This document shows positions 1-5,883 of a stretch of 5,883 nt of DNA, one piece after another. The position numbers were made by a program, and so were the translations under genes. The stretch comes from Planctomycetota bacterium (GTDB lineage: Bacteria > Planctomycetota > Phycisphaerae > Sedimentisphaerales > Anaerohalosphaeraceae), in assembly GCA_003644175.1 (NCBI GenBank), contig QNBS01000157.1, forward strand, positions 1-5,883, written 5' to 3'. Every line of letters begins with the position of its first letter. Within the stretch, counting starts at the first letter, position 1. The notes beneath the pieces were generated by a model. It searched no databases. It was not told the DNA's origin and was given only the letters and a program-made list of their open reading frames with translations.

Positions 1-282
1 GAGGCTCTCGCCGCCTGCGGCATCCTTGTATCCGGTCTGGCCGCGAATCTTCTGATCGCCGCCGGAGCAAAAGGCCTTTTCGCCCTGGCCGGTCAGGACA
101 ATCACACCGATAGCCGGATCATGCTCAGCGTCGCGAAAAGCCTCCGACATCTGCCTGACCGTCTCCGGTCGAAAGGCGTTTCGCACCTCGGGTCGATTAA
201 TCGTAATCTTTGCGATACCCTCAAACTTGTGATAGCCGATGTCGCTGTATTCACCGGCCGGCAGCCATTGTATCTCTTGCAT
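1..282 (-). CDS. menB: 1,4-dihydroxy-2-naphthoyl-CoA synthase (MenB), N-terminal 94 residues, cut by window edge
   Basis: MenB is a cytoplasmic crotonase-fold enzyme that closes o-succinylbenzoyl-CoA into 1,4-dihydroxy-2-naphthoyl-CoA in menaquinone synthesis. The translated piece carries the crotonase opening ([20 protein letters not shown], residues 23-42) and the MenB hallmark [12 protein letters not shown] at 70-81 followed by TGYKD, which separates MenB from general enoyl-CoA hydratases. The SGGDQ stretch forms part of the CoA/oxyanion pocket in the family. The remaining two thirds of the protein lie beyond the left edge. Two in-frame ATGs are possible, at 288 and 282. I chose 282 because AGGGG (294-290) sits 7 nt before it but only 1 nt before 288. 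The gene begins 23 nt after the menD stop, so it belongs to the same transcript. Confidence 0.93.
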   Translation of the reverse strand, partial: MQEIQWLPAGEYSDIGYHKFEGIAKITINRPEVRNAFRPETVRQMSEAFRDAEHDPAIGVIVLTGQGEKAFCSGGDQKIRGQTGYKDAAGGESL

Positions 283-305
283 CTGCATGCCCCTGTTATC
301 GTGGG

Positions 306-2084
306 TTACGGTTGTTTGTTGACTGACTCGTTAAGCATGTCAATGATTTTGCGTTTCATGGAACGTCGCAATTTAAGGTTATCCTGGCGGTCGGTGGCGA
401 CTTCAATGACCGCTGCGACACCCTTATCGACTGCCGTTTGATACGACTCGACGAAATCGGACTTGCTGCGGCAGTGATAATGGTCAAGGCCAAACGTCCC
501 GCAGACGCCGCCAAACGAAAAATCATGCGGCGCGGCGAAAAACTCCTCGAAAATATCGGCGTGCTGTGAGATCGGCAGAAAATGAAATATGCCGCCGCCC
601 CGGTTGTTGATCACCACGACGATGACGCCCGCGGACAGACGGGCGAGGATCGACAGTGCGTTGAGGTCATGAATAAACGCCATATCCCCTATGAGCACAG
701 TGGTAATCGAGGCCCTTTGCACGGCGAAGCCGGAAGCGGTGGATATGATGCCGTCGATGCCGCTGACGCCCCTGTTGGCTGCGACGGCGATGTTCTTCTT
801 TGGACTTAGACCGTAAAGGTCGACATCGCGAATGGGCATGCTGTTTGAAAGGAAAAGACCGCTGCCGGCGGGCGCAGCTTCTGCGATATGCCGTGCGACA
901 AAAGGCTCGCTCAAGCAATCGTCCTGCTCGATTCGTTCGGCGATTATCTGTTGGGCCTGGGCCGCCCTTTGATCAAAGAAGGCCGCGTACTGATCAGCGC
1001 CGCGCGGCCGCACGGTATCGGCGATCCTGTTACAGGCCGCGGCTATATCGCTCTGGATGTGCATGGTGACCGCGTGAATCGGGTCGTGTCGCTCGGGCGA
1101 GTCTTTGATGACAATGTAATTGGCAGGACTATTGGCGTTAAAGAACAGGCCGATCCGCCTGGACGTGGTGCGCCCGCCGACATGCAGCACCGTTGTCGGC
1201 GCCACCTGCTCATTGAAGCGCGGCGACAGCAACTCCTGGTCGAAATAGCGGATGACGTGCGCCGCGGCGCCGGTAAACCGCAGGCCGCTGGTGACATCCG
1301 CATATACCGTCCAGTTCAGCTTGCCTGCAAGTTTCAAAACGGCGGTTCGCTGCTCGGCGCTATCGAGCCTGCCCGCTACGATCATGCCGCGGTCGGTCTT
1401 GTCGATTATCGCACAAAGCGATTCGAAAGAATTATCCGCAGGAGTTACACAAGGGGCGGTGTACGACGTGAAAGGATCCTTGCTTTGCCGCCAGCGTTGT
1501 ATGCCGGCGGTATAGCCTTCATCAACAGCCGTGTCCTGCGGCTGGAGCGGCTTGCGGTATCGGCAATTGATATGCACCGGGCCGGGATTGTTGTATCGAC
1601 TTCTGAAGACGGCCTGGTCAATCGTCGTCAGCACCATTTGCGGCGGGATTTCTTCGGCGGGAGTGGGAAGATCAAACTGCCGGCGCACGAACCGACCGAA
1701 AAGCGAGTCCTGATTCATCGCCTGGTTTGCGCCGGTATCGATCAGCTCCGGCGGTCTGTCGGCGGTCAGCAGAAGCAGCGGTATCTTATCGACGGCGGCC
1801 TCGACGACGGCCGGATAAAGATTGGCTGCGGCCGTGCCGGAGGTGGTAATCACCGCGGCCGGTTTGCCGGCGGCGCGCCCGTAACCGAGCGCATGAAAGG
1901 CGGAACTGCGTTCGTCATAGCAGACAATGCTCTTTGCCCTGCTGTTTTGCGCAACGGCGGCAACCAGCGGCGTCGAACGCGAACCCGGCGAGATGCAGAA
2001 GTAGTCCACACCGCACCGGAGGAGTTCTTCGACAACCAGTCGGCCCCAGGCGGAATTTAGATTATATCGGTTTTCAGCTTTCAT
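306..2084 (-). CDS. menD: 2-succinyl-5-enolpyruvyl-6-hydroxy-3-cyclohexene-1-carboxylate synthase (MenD)
   Basis: MenD is a thiamine-diphosphate enzyme that decarboxylates 2-oxoglutarate and adds the resulting succinyl semialdehyde unit to isochorismate, giving SEPHCHC. It is complete at 592 residues, close to the usual family length. The N-terminal ThDP (PYR) domain shows ISPGSRST at 31-38, [13 protein letters not shown] at 55-67 with Glu58 in the position of the cofactor-activating glutamate, and [15 protein letters not shown] at 82-96. TADRPPEL is at 107-114. The C-terminal PP domain shows SNSMPIRD (413-420), RGVSGIDG (438-445), and the ThDP/metal motif starting GDMAF at 466 and ending at NNRGGGIF (493-500). 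The ATG at 2084 is followed directly by the conserved NLNSAW opening. No clear Shine-Dalgarno sequence precedes it, and its first 11 nt overlap the end of menF (ATGAAAGCTGA), so translation is probably coupled to menF. It ends with TAA. Confidence 0.98.
   Translation of the reverse strand: MKAENRYNLNSAWGRLVVEELLRCGVDYFCISPGSRSTPLVAAVAQNSRAKSIVCYDERSSAFHALGYGRAAGKPAAVITTSGTAAANLYPAVVEAAVDKIPLLLLTADRPPELIDTGANQAMNQDSLFGRFVRRQFDLPTPAEEIPPQMVLTTIDQAVFRSRYNNPGPVHINCRYRKPLQPQDTAVDEGYTAGIQRWRQSKDPFTSYTAPCVTPADNSFESLCAIIDKTDRGMIVAGRLDSAEQRTAVLKLAGKLNWTVYADVTSGLRFTGAAAHVIRYFDQELLSPRFNEQVAPTTVLHVGGRTTSRRIGLFFNANSPANYIVIKDSPERHDPIHAVTMHIQSDIAAACNRIADTVRPRGADQYAAFFDQRAAQAQQIIAERIEQDDCLSEPFVARHIAEAAPAGSGLFLSNSMPIRDVDLYGLSPKKNIAVAANRGVSGIDGIISTASGFAVQRASITTVLIGDMAFIHDLNALSILARLSAGVIVVVINNRGGGIFHFLPISQHADIFEEFFAAPHDFSFGGVCGTFGLDHYHCRSKSDFVESYQTAVDKGVAAVIEVATDRQDNLKLRRSMKRKIIDMLNESVNKQP
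2074..2084 (-). other. menF/menD 11-nt overlap, likely translational coupling
   Basis: The menD start ATG (2084-2082) lies upstream of the menF TGA (2076-2074), in a different reading frame: ATGAAAGCTGA. No purine-rich ribosome binding site is visible in the 20 nt before the menD ATG, which reads ATAAACCACCACAAAC. The likely reading is that ribosomes finishing menF restart on menD, keeping the two consecutive enzymes in proportion. The overlap is seen directly; coupling is inferred. Confidence 0.6.
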
Positions 2085-3483
2085 GTTTGTGGTGGTTTAT
2101 GACATCCAGAAAGAGACTCAGCTTGTGCTCGGTCTCATTCCATTCTAATTCGGCCTCCGACGCCCGGACGATCCCTGCGCCTGCAAAGAGGGATATTTCA
2201 TTGTTCAGGATGCGGCCCGAGCGAATACCGACGGCAAACTCCGAGGCGTCCGGCCCGATCCATCCCACGGGTCCGGCATACCAGCCGCGGGCGAACAGCT
2301 CCTGCGTGCGTATCTGCTCCAGCGCCGCCTGGCTGGGAGAACCGTTGACCGCAGCGGTGGGATGGAGTGCTTCGATTATGTCGGCGGTGCCGACGCCGTC
2401 TTTGAGCACACCGGCGAATCGGCTCCGGAAGTGCTGGACATAGCTCAGGGACAGAATGTCCCTGGCCTCGATCACATCGACACGTCTGCATATCCCGCCC
2501 AGATCCGACCTGACACTGTCAAACACATAGTCGTGCTCCTGGCGTTCCTTGGCGGAGGCGGCGAGCTTTCCCCGGTGATACTGTCGCTCCGCGTCGGTAT
2601 CGCCCGTCGGGACCGTGCCGGCGATCGCCTCGCTGTAGATGTCGCCGGCATCTCTGCTGTAGAGGCATTCCGGGCTGCAGCCGATGAACGCATCATTGTC
2701 GTTGGACTGAAAGCAAAAATCATAAGTGTTGACACTGTTTTTTCTTATGGCCGCCAGCAGCGAAATCGGATCCACGGCATTGGACATTTCAAGGATCGAT
2801 TTTCGAGCCAGGACGATTTTGTCGATGCGCCTTTCGGGCAGAGATTCGATCACTTTGCTTACCATTTCGCACCAGGCCGTTTTGTCCGGAACATCGAGAC
2901 GACTCGATATCGCCGGCCTTGCCGGTTCATCCGACGATTGCGCCCGGCCGTCGGGGAATGTAAGTTTTGCGGTCAAACCCGACAGCCTCTCCTCGATGGA
3001 TTCGAGCGTTTCTCCGGACTCACAACGAATATTGCACGCAAAAGTTGTCTTGCCGTCCTGACGACGCAACTCGAATTGCGGAACCAGGAAACAAAACCGC
3101 CCATAACGGGGCCAATACTCGCCGCACGCATTGTCGGGGTCAAAGGCAATCCCGCCATAGTATCGAACCGAGGCGTTTGCAGCGGCAATACTGCCGTCGA
3201 TGCTCGCCAGGGCGCCCGCAAGGCAGCCGTGCGAGTCATCCGTTACGATGTCAGCCGCCCCCGCGCCGGCGGCGGCGAAGGAGTCGGCGCGGTCGGCCCA
3301 GTACATCTTGACGCCGCTGTCCTGCGCGGCGAGCCAATCAAGCAAAGAAACGTCATCTATTTCAACCTCAAGGCGCCGGAGTCTGCCTGCATCGCCATTC
3401 GACGCAGCCGGACTGTCCCTTAGCCGCCCGATAAGCCGCCCGGTCAACACATCCCTGCAACACAGCCCACTCTGCTCACTCAT
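2074..3483 (-). CDS. menF: Isochorismate synthase (MenF)
   Basis: This chorismate-utilising enzyme of the MST family converts chorismate to isochorismate with Mg2+, the first committed menaquinone step. It is complete at 469 residues, with a variable N-terminal half and the conserved catalytic core at about 205-462. By family comparison Lys222 (DKIVLARK) is the general base and Glu272 (GCSPECL) the general acid; the same 50-residue spacing is found in E. coli EntC and MenF. Glu316 (ERQEHD) and Glu447 (EWNETEHK) fit the metal ligands. EAIAGT (285-290), HPTAAVNGSP (374-383), WYAGPVGWIG (401-410) and LFAGAGIV (432-439) complete the signature. The position first in a menF-menD-menB cluster supports MenF over a siderophore EntC/DhbC. 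The ATG at 3483 has GGGAAG (3497-3492) 8 nt upstream, and an in-frame stop lies just upstream at 3525-3523, so the start is well fixed. The stop is TGA, inside menD. Confidence 0.96.
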   Translation of the reverse strand: MSEQSGLCCRDVLTGRLIGRLRDSPAASNGDAGRLRRLEVEIDDVSLLDWLAAQDSGVKMYWADRADSFAAAGAGAADIVTDDSHGCLAGALASIDGSIAAANASVRYYGGIAFDPDNACGEYWPRYGRFCFLVPQFELRRQDGKTTFACNIRCESGETLESIEERLSGLTAKLTFPDGRAQSSDEPARPAISSRLDVPDKTAWCEMVSKVIESLPERRIDKIVLARKSILEMSNAVDPISLLAAIRKNSVNTYDFCFQSNDNDAFIGCSPECLYSRDAGDIYSEAIAGTVPTGDTDAERQYHRGKLAASAKERQEHDYVFDSVRSDLGGICRRVDVIEARDILSLSYVQHFRSRFAGVLKDGVGTADIIEALHPTAAVNGSPSQAALEQIRTQELFARGWYAGPVGWIGPDASEFAVGIRSGRILNNEISLFAGAGIVRASEAELEWNETEHKLSLFLDVINHHKHES

Positions 3484-3491
3484 AAGAATCG

Positions 3492-3497
3492 CTTCCC
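3492..3497 (-). promoter_or_regulatory. Ribosome binding site of menF
   Basis: GGGAAG on the minus strand, 8 nt before the menF ATG. It is a moderate Shine-Dalgarno match with good spacing. It overlaps the downstream arm of the inverted repeat at 3493-3520. Confidence 0.5.
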
Positions 3498-3520
3498 GCC
3501 ATTGTCCGCATGCGCGGGAA
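3493..3520 (-). repeat. 7-bp perfect inverted repeat over the menF start region, possible operator or hairpin
   Basis: TTCCCGC and GCGGGAA form perfect 7-bp arms separated by 14 nt. The arm centres are 21 bp apart, about two turns of DNA, which would suit a dimeric regulator. One arm abuts the predicted -10 box and the predicted transcription start; the other contains the menF Shine-Dalgarno sequence. If transcription starts near 3513 the upstream arm would mostly not be in the mRNA, so a DNA operator is more likely than an RNA hairpin unless a start further upstream is used. A 7-bp repeat can also occur by chance in GC-rich DNA. Confidence 0.4.
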
Positions 3521-3548
3521 TATTATCATTTAATCCCTGAACAGTCAA
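3520..3548 (-). promoter_or_regulatory. Predicted sigma70-type promoter of the menFDB operon
   Basis: On the minus strand TTGACT (3548-3543, 5 of 6 to the -35 consensus) is followed after exactly 17 bp by TAATAT (3525-3520, 4 of 6), with an upstream TG (TGATAATAT) that fits an extended -10. An alternative -10, GATAAT, is a better hexamer match but leaves only 15 bp of spacing. Either would start transcription near 3513, giving a leader of about 30 nt before menF. It lies in the only sizeable gap in the window, directly ahead of the operon. This comes from reading the sequence only; there is no expression evidence. Confidence 0.55.
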
Positions 3549-4036
3549 GCGTTCATGTTAAATGACATTCAGCTCTTCAGCTTCGTGACCGGCGTCTATT
3601 CCCACATCAGTCCCGACACGGCCCGGAGAAGCCGAGTTGATTATCTCAGTGCCTCGTCGTGGATGGGAGGGGTGTTTGCGTGGGATTGCTCGAATGTCAG
3701 TATCGGTCGGAAGTTGGGGTGGTCTTTGTATTGCAGGTTCTTTCGACCGTAATACGATCCGTAGTACTGGCCGTTCGAGTCGATCCATGTGGTTACGCCG
3801 ATTCGCTCTTCGGGCGTCAGCTTGACGTCGTAATGCTCCGGGGCGATGTATTTTGCCAGTCGGCTTGCATACGTGCCGAGACTGTACGGCGGCAGGTAGT
3901 GATTGTTTCCGGACTTGGGGTGGTTCTCGCCGATGATCGAGATGAGCTTTCGTTTTATGATGTTCTCGTACGACCGGTTGAAAAGCTCAGTTAGTTCGCC
4001 GGTCAGATCGAGGTTGCCTTCGGTTTTGTCGCCGCC

Positions 4037-4051
4037 GTGGCAGCGAACACA
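4037..4051 (-). other. Heme c attachment motif 2 (CVRCH)
   Basis: Minus-strand codons TGT GTT CGC TGC CAC encode CVRCH, followed by GGDKTEGNLDL, which looks like a planctomycete cytochrome c (PSCyt) domain. It lies at residues 611-615 in the same numbering. Confidence 0.85.
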
Positions 4052-4207
4052 GTGGGCGTCCCAGACGGGTTGCACATCGACGGCGTAATACAAGGGCCGT
4101 GAGCCTCGTTTTTCGCCCGGCTGAGGTCCGGGCGTGTCGGGCGCTCGCTTCAGGGCAGCCACCACCGCTGCCGGCATTGCGGCGTGCGAAACGTCCTGGG
4201 CCTGTTC

Positions 4208-4222
4208 GTGACAGCCGACACA
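4208..4222 (-). other. Heme c attachment motif 1 (CVGCH)
   Basis: Minus-strand codons encode CVGCH within VRSCVGCHE, a covalent heme c site requiring export and cytochrome c maturation. It lies at residues 554-558, counting from 5881 and including the TAG position. Confidence 0.85.
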
Positions 4223-4477
4223 CGATCGCACCTCGCCCGGCCGGAAATTGACAAAAGTACGTTCACGCTGGACTTCGACATAATCCTTATCGAGCGCCTG
4301 GAAGAAGATGTTCTTGTCGGCCTGGACCAGGAAATGCGCCGAACCATCCTCTTCGACGGGTACGACGCCATGCTGGATCTTCAGGCCGAGGTGCGTGTCG
4401 CAGGTGACGACGGAGTGCTGCTGATCGTAAACGTCGCCTTCCCAGAACCGCCGCGACGCCCAGGGTCGTGGAACATG

Positions 4478-4480
4478 CTA
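4478..4480 (-). other. In-frame amber (TAG) codon inside the HzsA-related gene
   Basis: The minus-strand codons read AAC TAG CAT, giving IRVN-stop-HVPRPW. The distance from 5881 to 4231 is 1650 nt, a multiple of three, so the two halves share one frame and the only obstacle is this codon. One base change would restore CAG, GAG, AAG, TCG, TTG, TGG, TAT or TAC. The base after the stop is C, a context known to favour readthrough. The three true stop codons visible in the window are TAA (this gene), TGA (menF) and TAA (menD); none is TAG. Confidence 0.9.
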
Positions 4481-5883
4481 GTTGACCCGGATGTATTTGA
4501 TCGTGCCGCGCGGGACGTTGTCCATGCCGCGATAGATATCCGTTACGACCACACGGGCAAGCCCTTTTTTTGCGAGTTCTTCGTCGATTCCGCCGGTCAC
4601 AACCGGCGGTTTCGGGCGTTTGCGGACGGGTATCGGCATCCAGTATGAATACTCGCTGTCTTTGGCTAACAGGTCCCTGTTGCCCTTGCCGTCGATGAGG
4701 TACAGGCCGTAGGCGTTGACTACATTCCACTTGTCCCGCGGGTTGAAGGCGACGAGAAACTGCGAATCCGACAGCGGATACGGGTCCATATAGAGCGGTC
4801 CGCGATCGGTGTTGCCGCGCCCGTCGCGTCCTCGCTGCATCCTGGGGGGGATGGGCTTTGTCGCGCCGCCGGGCACGTTGTCCCAGCCCCACTGGTGCCG
4901 CGTATCGACCTCCGGTGTGATATAGGTAACACAGTCGCCCGTGCGGCGGTCCAGGCGGGTGTCGATCAGCATCAGCGTGCCCACGCCAAGCGGCATGTGC
5001 GGGGCGCCTATGGCGACGAACAGCGTGTTGGAGCCGGGCACGGCGCGTCCGACGTTGAAGACCGACGGGAAGGCAATGCTCATGCCGTAAACTTCTTCTG
5101 AGCCGGCGCCGTCGGGGCGAACGGCCCAGAGGCCCTTGTTGGTGACCGAGCCGTTATCGACATATTCCCACCTTGTGTAGAGGATGCGCCCGTCGTTCAT
5201 TATCGTCGGGGCCGATTCGCTTACGGAGTTGTTGGAAAGCTTTTGCATGTTCCGGCCGTCTGCGTCCATGCGGTAAAGGACCGAACTGGTGAGCTTGTCC
5301 GGGCCGTCGCAGAGGATTCCGTATTCGCAGCGGGTCGATACGAAACAGATTCCGCCGTCGGGCAGATAGCACGGATGCATGTCGTCGGTGTGATGGGCGT
5401 ACCCGGCACTTTTCATCCAGTAGTCCAGTTGATACTTCTCGATGCGGGCCGCTTCGTCGGCGGGCGGGAATGTCAACTGGCGAAGTCCGGCGCCGTCGAT
5501 TCCGACCTCCCAGATGCGAAAGCCGACGCCGATTTTTTCTTTCCAGCCGAATACTACTTTTTTGCCGTCAAAGGACAGCGCGCACCGCCCGAAAATGCCG
5601 TGGGACAACTCGGAAGCGATTTCGCGGATCGTTCCGTCGGTCAGCGACAATACGCACAGATTGCCGCCGAATTTTTTGCATCCGTCGATGAAGTCGGTGT
5701 AGTAGTGCGACGATTGCAGTGTATAGCGACGGACAAAGAGTATCTCCTCGACGTCGGGCAATAATCGTCGCAGCCTGGCGCGGCCGGCGGCGGTGTCTTC
5801 GCTGATGTTGAGCGATGCAAGCGGGTTGGGCCGCTCTTTGCTTTTGCCGAACAACTCGTCAACGGTCGGCGCCGTGAACACAA
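4478..5883 (-). CDS. HzsA-related protein (hydrazine synthase alpha-like), N-terminal beta-propeller part; 5' end outside window, ends at in-frame TAG
   Basis: The visible 467 residues carry TolB/PD40-like propeller repeats: EEILFVRRY (45-53), LSFDGKKVVFGW (102-113) with VGIDGAGLRQLTF (126-138), DDMHPCYLPDGGICFVSTR (166-184) with YRMDADGRNMQKL (203-215), and APTIMNDGRILYTRWEYVD (224-242) with VRPDGAG (254-260). The start of the HZS-alpha middle domain follows, with VVVTDIYRGMDNVPRGTIKY at 444-463. The gene then meets TAG at codon 468 while the family sequence carries on in frame. The frame is open to the window edge. A GTG at 5881 could be called as a start, but no signal peptide follows it and heme-c proteins need export, so the true start is probably further right. 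Related proteins occur widely in Planctomycetota and other PVC bacteria that do not make hydrazine, so hydrazine synthesis should not be inferred. In this numbering the heme sites fall at 554-558 and 611-615, both after the TAG. Confidence 0.82.
   Translation of the reverse strand, partial: VFTAPTVDELFGKSKERPNPLASLNISEDTAAGRARLRRLLPDVEEILFVRRYTLQSSHYYTDFIDGCKKFGGNLCVLSLTDGTIREIASELSHGIFGRCALSFDGKKVVFGWKEKIGVGFRIWEVGIDGAGLRQLTFPPADEAARIEKYQLDYWMKSAGYAHHTDDMHPCYLPDGGICFVSTRCEYGILCDGPDKLTSSVLYRMDADGRNMQKLSNNSVSESAPTIMNDGRILYTRWEYVDNGSVTNKGLWAVRPDGAGSEEVYGMSIAFPSVFNVGRAVPGSNTLFVAIGAPHMPLGVGTLMLIDTRLDRRTGDCVTYITPEVDTRHQWGWDNVPGGATKPIPPRMQRGRDGRGNTDRGPLYMDPYPLSDSQFLVAFNPRDKWNVVNAYGLYLIDGKGNRDLLAKDSEYSYWMPIPVRKRPKPPVVTGGIDEELAKKGLARVVVTDIYRGMDNVPRGTIKYIRVN

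Larger units (their letters stand above)
3484..3640. other. Intergenic region between the HzsA-related gene and menF
   Basis: This is the only non-coding gap of note, 157 bp, and it is visibly more AT-rich near 3520-3565 than the genes around it. It holds the promoter and inverted repeat described separately. I find no convincing factor-independent terminator after the cytochrome gene: the short GC stems near 3615-3640 are about 4 bp and have no T-run. I see no small gene or tRNA in it. Confidence 0.6.
3641..4477 (-). pseudogene. HzsA-related protein, C-terminal part with two heme-c sites, downstream of an in-frame TAG
   Basis: This stretch continues the reading frame of the gene at 4478-5883 with no shift: codons run uninterrupted from 4477 to the TAA at 3643-3641. 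It opens HVPRPWASRRFWEGD, continues through QHGVVPVEEDGSAHF and ends the middle domain with RTFVNFRPGE. Two c-type heme motifs follow: CVGCH (4222-4208) and CVRCH (4051-4037, in PVWDAHCVRCHGGDKTEGN, resembling planctomycete PSCyt-type domains). The tail LTPEERIGVTTWIDSNGQYY is also typical of the family. Such proteins act outside the cytoplasm as heme carriers of unproven function. There is no plausible independent start: the first GTG that could open a protein (4231) lies three codons before the CXXCH and would leave no export signal. It is therefore either the lost half of a broken gene or the readthrough half of a whole one. Coding character is intact, with no second lesion. Confidence 0.8.

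Noticed and set aside
888..2060. Long plus-strand open frame (390 codons) opposite menD
   Set aside because: It is fully antisense to a confidently identified gene. The translation is rich in Arg and Gly with no recognisable domain, as expected from a GC-rich antisense frame.
1934..2443. Plus-strand open frame of 169 codons across the menD/menF junction
   Set aside because: Antisense to both genes, low-information translation, no motif.
2362..3423. Long plus-strand open frame (353 codons) opposite menF
   Set aside because: Antisense to menF, with no family motif in its translation and no convincing ribosome binding site; a shadow of menF codon bias.
3493..3530. Inverted repeat followed on the plus strand by TATTATCATTT, resembling a plus-strand terminator
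   Set aside because: No plus-strand gene ends there, the loop is long (14 nt) and the T-run is broken. The promoter/operator reading on the minus strand fits the context better.
4184..4648. Plus-strand open frame of 154 codons opposite the TAG region
   Set aside because: Antisense to conserved HzsA-related coding sequence on both sides; no recognisable domain.
4287..4892. Minus-strand open frame of 201 codons overlapping the TAG site in another frame, which might hint at a frameshift bypassing the stop
   Set aside because: Its translation is Arg-rich and unrelated to the family. The family sequence resumes in the original frame immediately after TAG, so no frameshift is needed.
1..5883. Search for CRISPR arrays, insertion sequences, tRNA/rRNA genes, tandem repeats and phage genes
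   Set aside because: Nothing found: the window is almost fully covered by four conserved gene bodies, with one 157-bp gap and one short gap.

Overview
All supported genes in this window lie on the minus strand. Read in the direction of transcription (right to left), the order is: a large c-type cytochrome/beta-propeller gene of the HzsA-related (hydrazine synthase alpha-like) family, entering from the right edge; a 157-bp gap holding a good promoter candidate; then a tight menaquinone operon of menF (isochorismate synthase), menD (SEPHCHC synthase) and menB (DHNA-CoA synthase), with menB running off the left edge.

The organism is most likely a Planctomycetota or related PVC bacterium, perhaps of the Phycisphaerae type. 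The reason is the HzsA-related protein, whose propeller plus planctomycete-type heme-c tail is characteristic of that group. Base composition is moderately GC-rich. This assignment is inferred from family distribution, not from a marker gene.

Region by region: 5883-3641 is the HzsA-related gene. It is interrupted by a single in-frame TAG at 4480-4478, and the frame and recognisable family sequence continue without a break on both sides. Both CXXCH heme sites lie beyond the TAG. 3640-3484 is intergenic, with a sigma70-like promoter (TTGACT, 17 bp, TAATAT) and a 7-bp inverted repeat covering the predicted start of transcription and the menF ribosome binding site. 3483-2074 is menF, 2084-306 is menD (overlapping menF by 11 nt), and 282-1 is the start of menB.

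MenF converts chorismate to isochorismate, MenD adds the succinyl semialdehyde unit from 2-oxoglutarate, and MenB closes the second ring at the DHNA-CoA step. The organism therefore makes menaquinone by the classical (o-succinylbenzoate) route. menH, which often sits between menD and menB, is absent there. The best candidate for something unusual is the in-frame amber codon in the cytochrome gene: it may be a nonsense mutation, a sequence error or, less likely, recoding.
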